NCBI GenBank assembly: GCA_946886175.1
Contig: CAMPIA010000051.1
Span: 1 to 7,687, forward strand
Reading direction: 5' to 3'
Length of the DNA stretch: 7,687 bases
DNA from: an uncultured Altererythrobacter sp.
GTDB taxonomy: Bacteria; Pseudomonadota; Alphaproteobacteria; Sphingomonadales; Sphingomonadaceae
Made by a program: the position numbers and the translations under genes. Below are positions 7,285-7,687 of this stretch, in pieces. Positions within the stretch are counted from its first letter, which is position 1. Every line of letters begins with the position of its first letter. Under the pieces are notes generated by a model. It searched no databases. It was not told the DNA's origin and saw only the letters and a list, made by a program, of their open reading frames with translations.

Positions 7285-7687
7285 TTGAGCGACGAGGCGA
7301 AGCCGAATTTTATCAGACGCGGCTGGCGCAATGTGCGCGAGGCCGGCCCGCGGCGCCTGGCGCTGACGGGCACGCTGGTGCTGCTCGCGCTGCTGGTCGC
7401 CCGTTTCGGCTGGGGTTTCGGCGAACAGACGATCCCCGGGGTGACCGACGCCGAACGCGCGATGTACGATTTTCGCGTCTACCTCGATGCTGACCGCAAC
7501 GCGGTGGCGCAGGACGAACGCATCCTTCTCGTCGTCTACAACGATCAGACGCTGATCAACGCGCGCAAGCGCTCGCCGCTCGATCGCGGGCTGCTCGCAG
7601 CGGCGCTGCGCAATCTCGATGGCATGGGCGCGAAGGCGATCGCGCTCGACATGCTGTTCGACCAGCCGCAGGACGAGGACGAGGAAC
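7285..7687 (+). CDS. CHASE2-domain membrane protein, N-terminal part (3' end outside window)
   Basis: 134 codons are visible, with no stop before the window edge. Residues 1-24 are hydrophilic and basic, and about 25-40 (LALTGTLVLLALLVAR) form one transmembrane segment. An extracytoplasmic region follows that looks like the start of a CHASE2 sensor domain: DAERAMYDFRVYL, RILLVVYNDQTL, SPLDRGLLAAALRNLDGMGAKAIALDMLFDQP (pattern of a short beta strand, the D-R-x-L-L region, then GAKAIALDxLFD). CHASE2 proteins usually carry more membrane helices and a cytoplasmic adenylate/guanylate cyclase, histidine kinase or GGDEF output, but the output domain lies beyond the window, so the function stays open. 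TTG is the start because of the strong GGGGAGGG upstream; no ATG occurs until residue 60, well inside the domain. A link to glycine metabolism is not suggested. Confidence 0.82.
   Translation, partial: MSDEAKPNFIRRGWRNVREAGPRRLALTGTLVLLALLVARFGWGFGEQTIPGVTDAERAMYDFRVYLDADRNAVAQDERILLVVYNDQTLINARKRSPLDRGLLAAALRNLDGMGAKAIALDMLFDQPQDEDEE

Noticed and set aside
1..7687. CRISPR arrays, insertion sequences, tRNA or rRNA genes, phage or defence genes.
   Set aside because: Read on both strands, no repeat-spacer pattern, transposase motif, terminal inverted repeats or structured RNA other than the riboswitch was found.

Overview
The window is GC-rich, tightly packed bacterial chromosome, and nearly every base belongs to one-carbon (C1)/glycine metabolism. 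High GC, the split glycine decarboxylase (gcvPA + gcvPB), a tandem glycine riboswitch before gcvT and protein sequences of alphaproteobacterial character suggest an alphaproteobacterium. Sphingomonadales (Erythrobacter/Sphingomonas-like) is my best guess, inferred from memory of the families and not tested. All genes are on the + strand.

Layout: (1) 1-1568 is the C-terminal part of cobalamin-dependent methionine synthase metH, cut by the left edge. (2) 1569-1866 is a 298-base leader. It holds a two-aptamer glycine riboswitch (about 1634-1814) and a likely expression platform in which the 3' part of aptamer 2 can pair over 10 bases with the gcvT ribosome-binding site. (3) 1867-3019 is gcvT (T-protein), which starts at TTG and is interrupted by an apparent +1 frameshift in a run of five G at 2404-2408. 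(4) 3019-3402 is gcvH (lipoyl H-protein). (5) 3399-4223 is an unexpected glycosyltransferase-like gene whose start overlaps the gcvH stop. (6) 4248-5624 is gcvPA and 5621-7186 is gcvPB, the two P-protein subunits, overlapping by ATGA. (7) 7187-7284 is a short intergenic stretch with a plausible sigma70-type promoter. (8) 7285-7687 is the N-terminus of a CHASE2-domain membrane protein, cut by the right edge.

How it works together: GcvPA/GcvPB decarboxylates glycine, GcvH carries the aminomethyl group on lipoate, and GcvT moves the C1 unit to tetrahydrofolate, releasing ammonia. The resulting 5,10-methylene-THF can be reduced to methyl-THF (MetF, not in the window), which MetH uses to make methionine. 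metH and the gcv operon therefore form a C1-supply and C1-use neighbourhood, with the gcv part switched on by glycine through the riboswitch. The dihydrolipoamide dehydrogenase (L-protein) is not here.

Most of the window is ordinary. The parts worth a second look are the frameshift in gcvT, the predicted Shine-Dalgarno-sequestering helix of the riboswitch, and the glycosyltransferase-like gene embedded and translationally coupled inside the gcv operon. I do not see a clearly new biological system.
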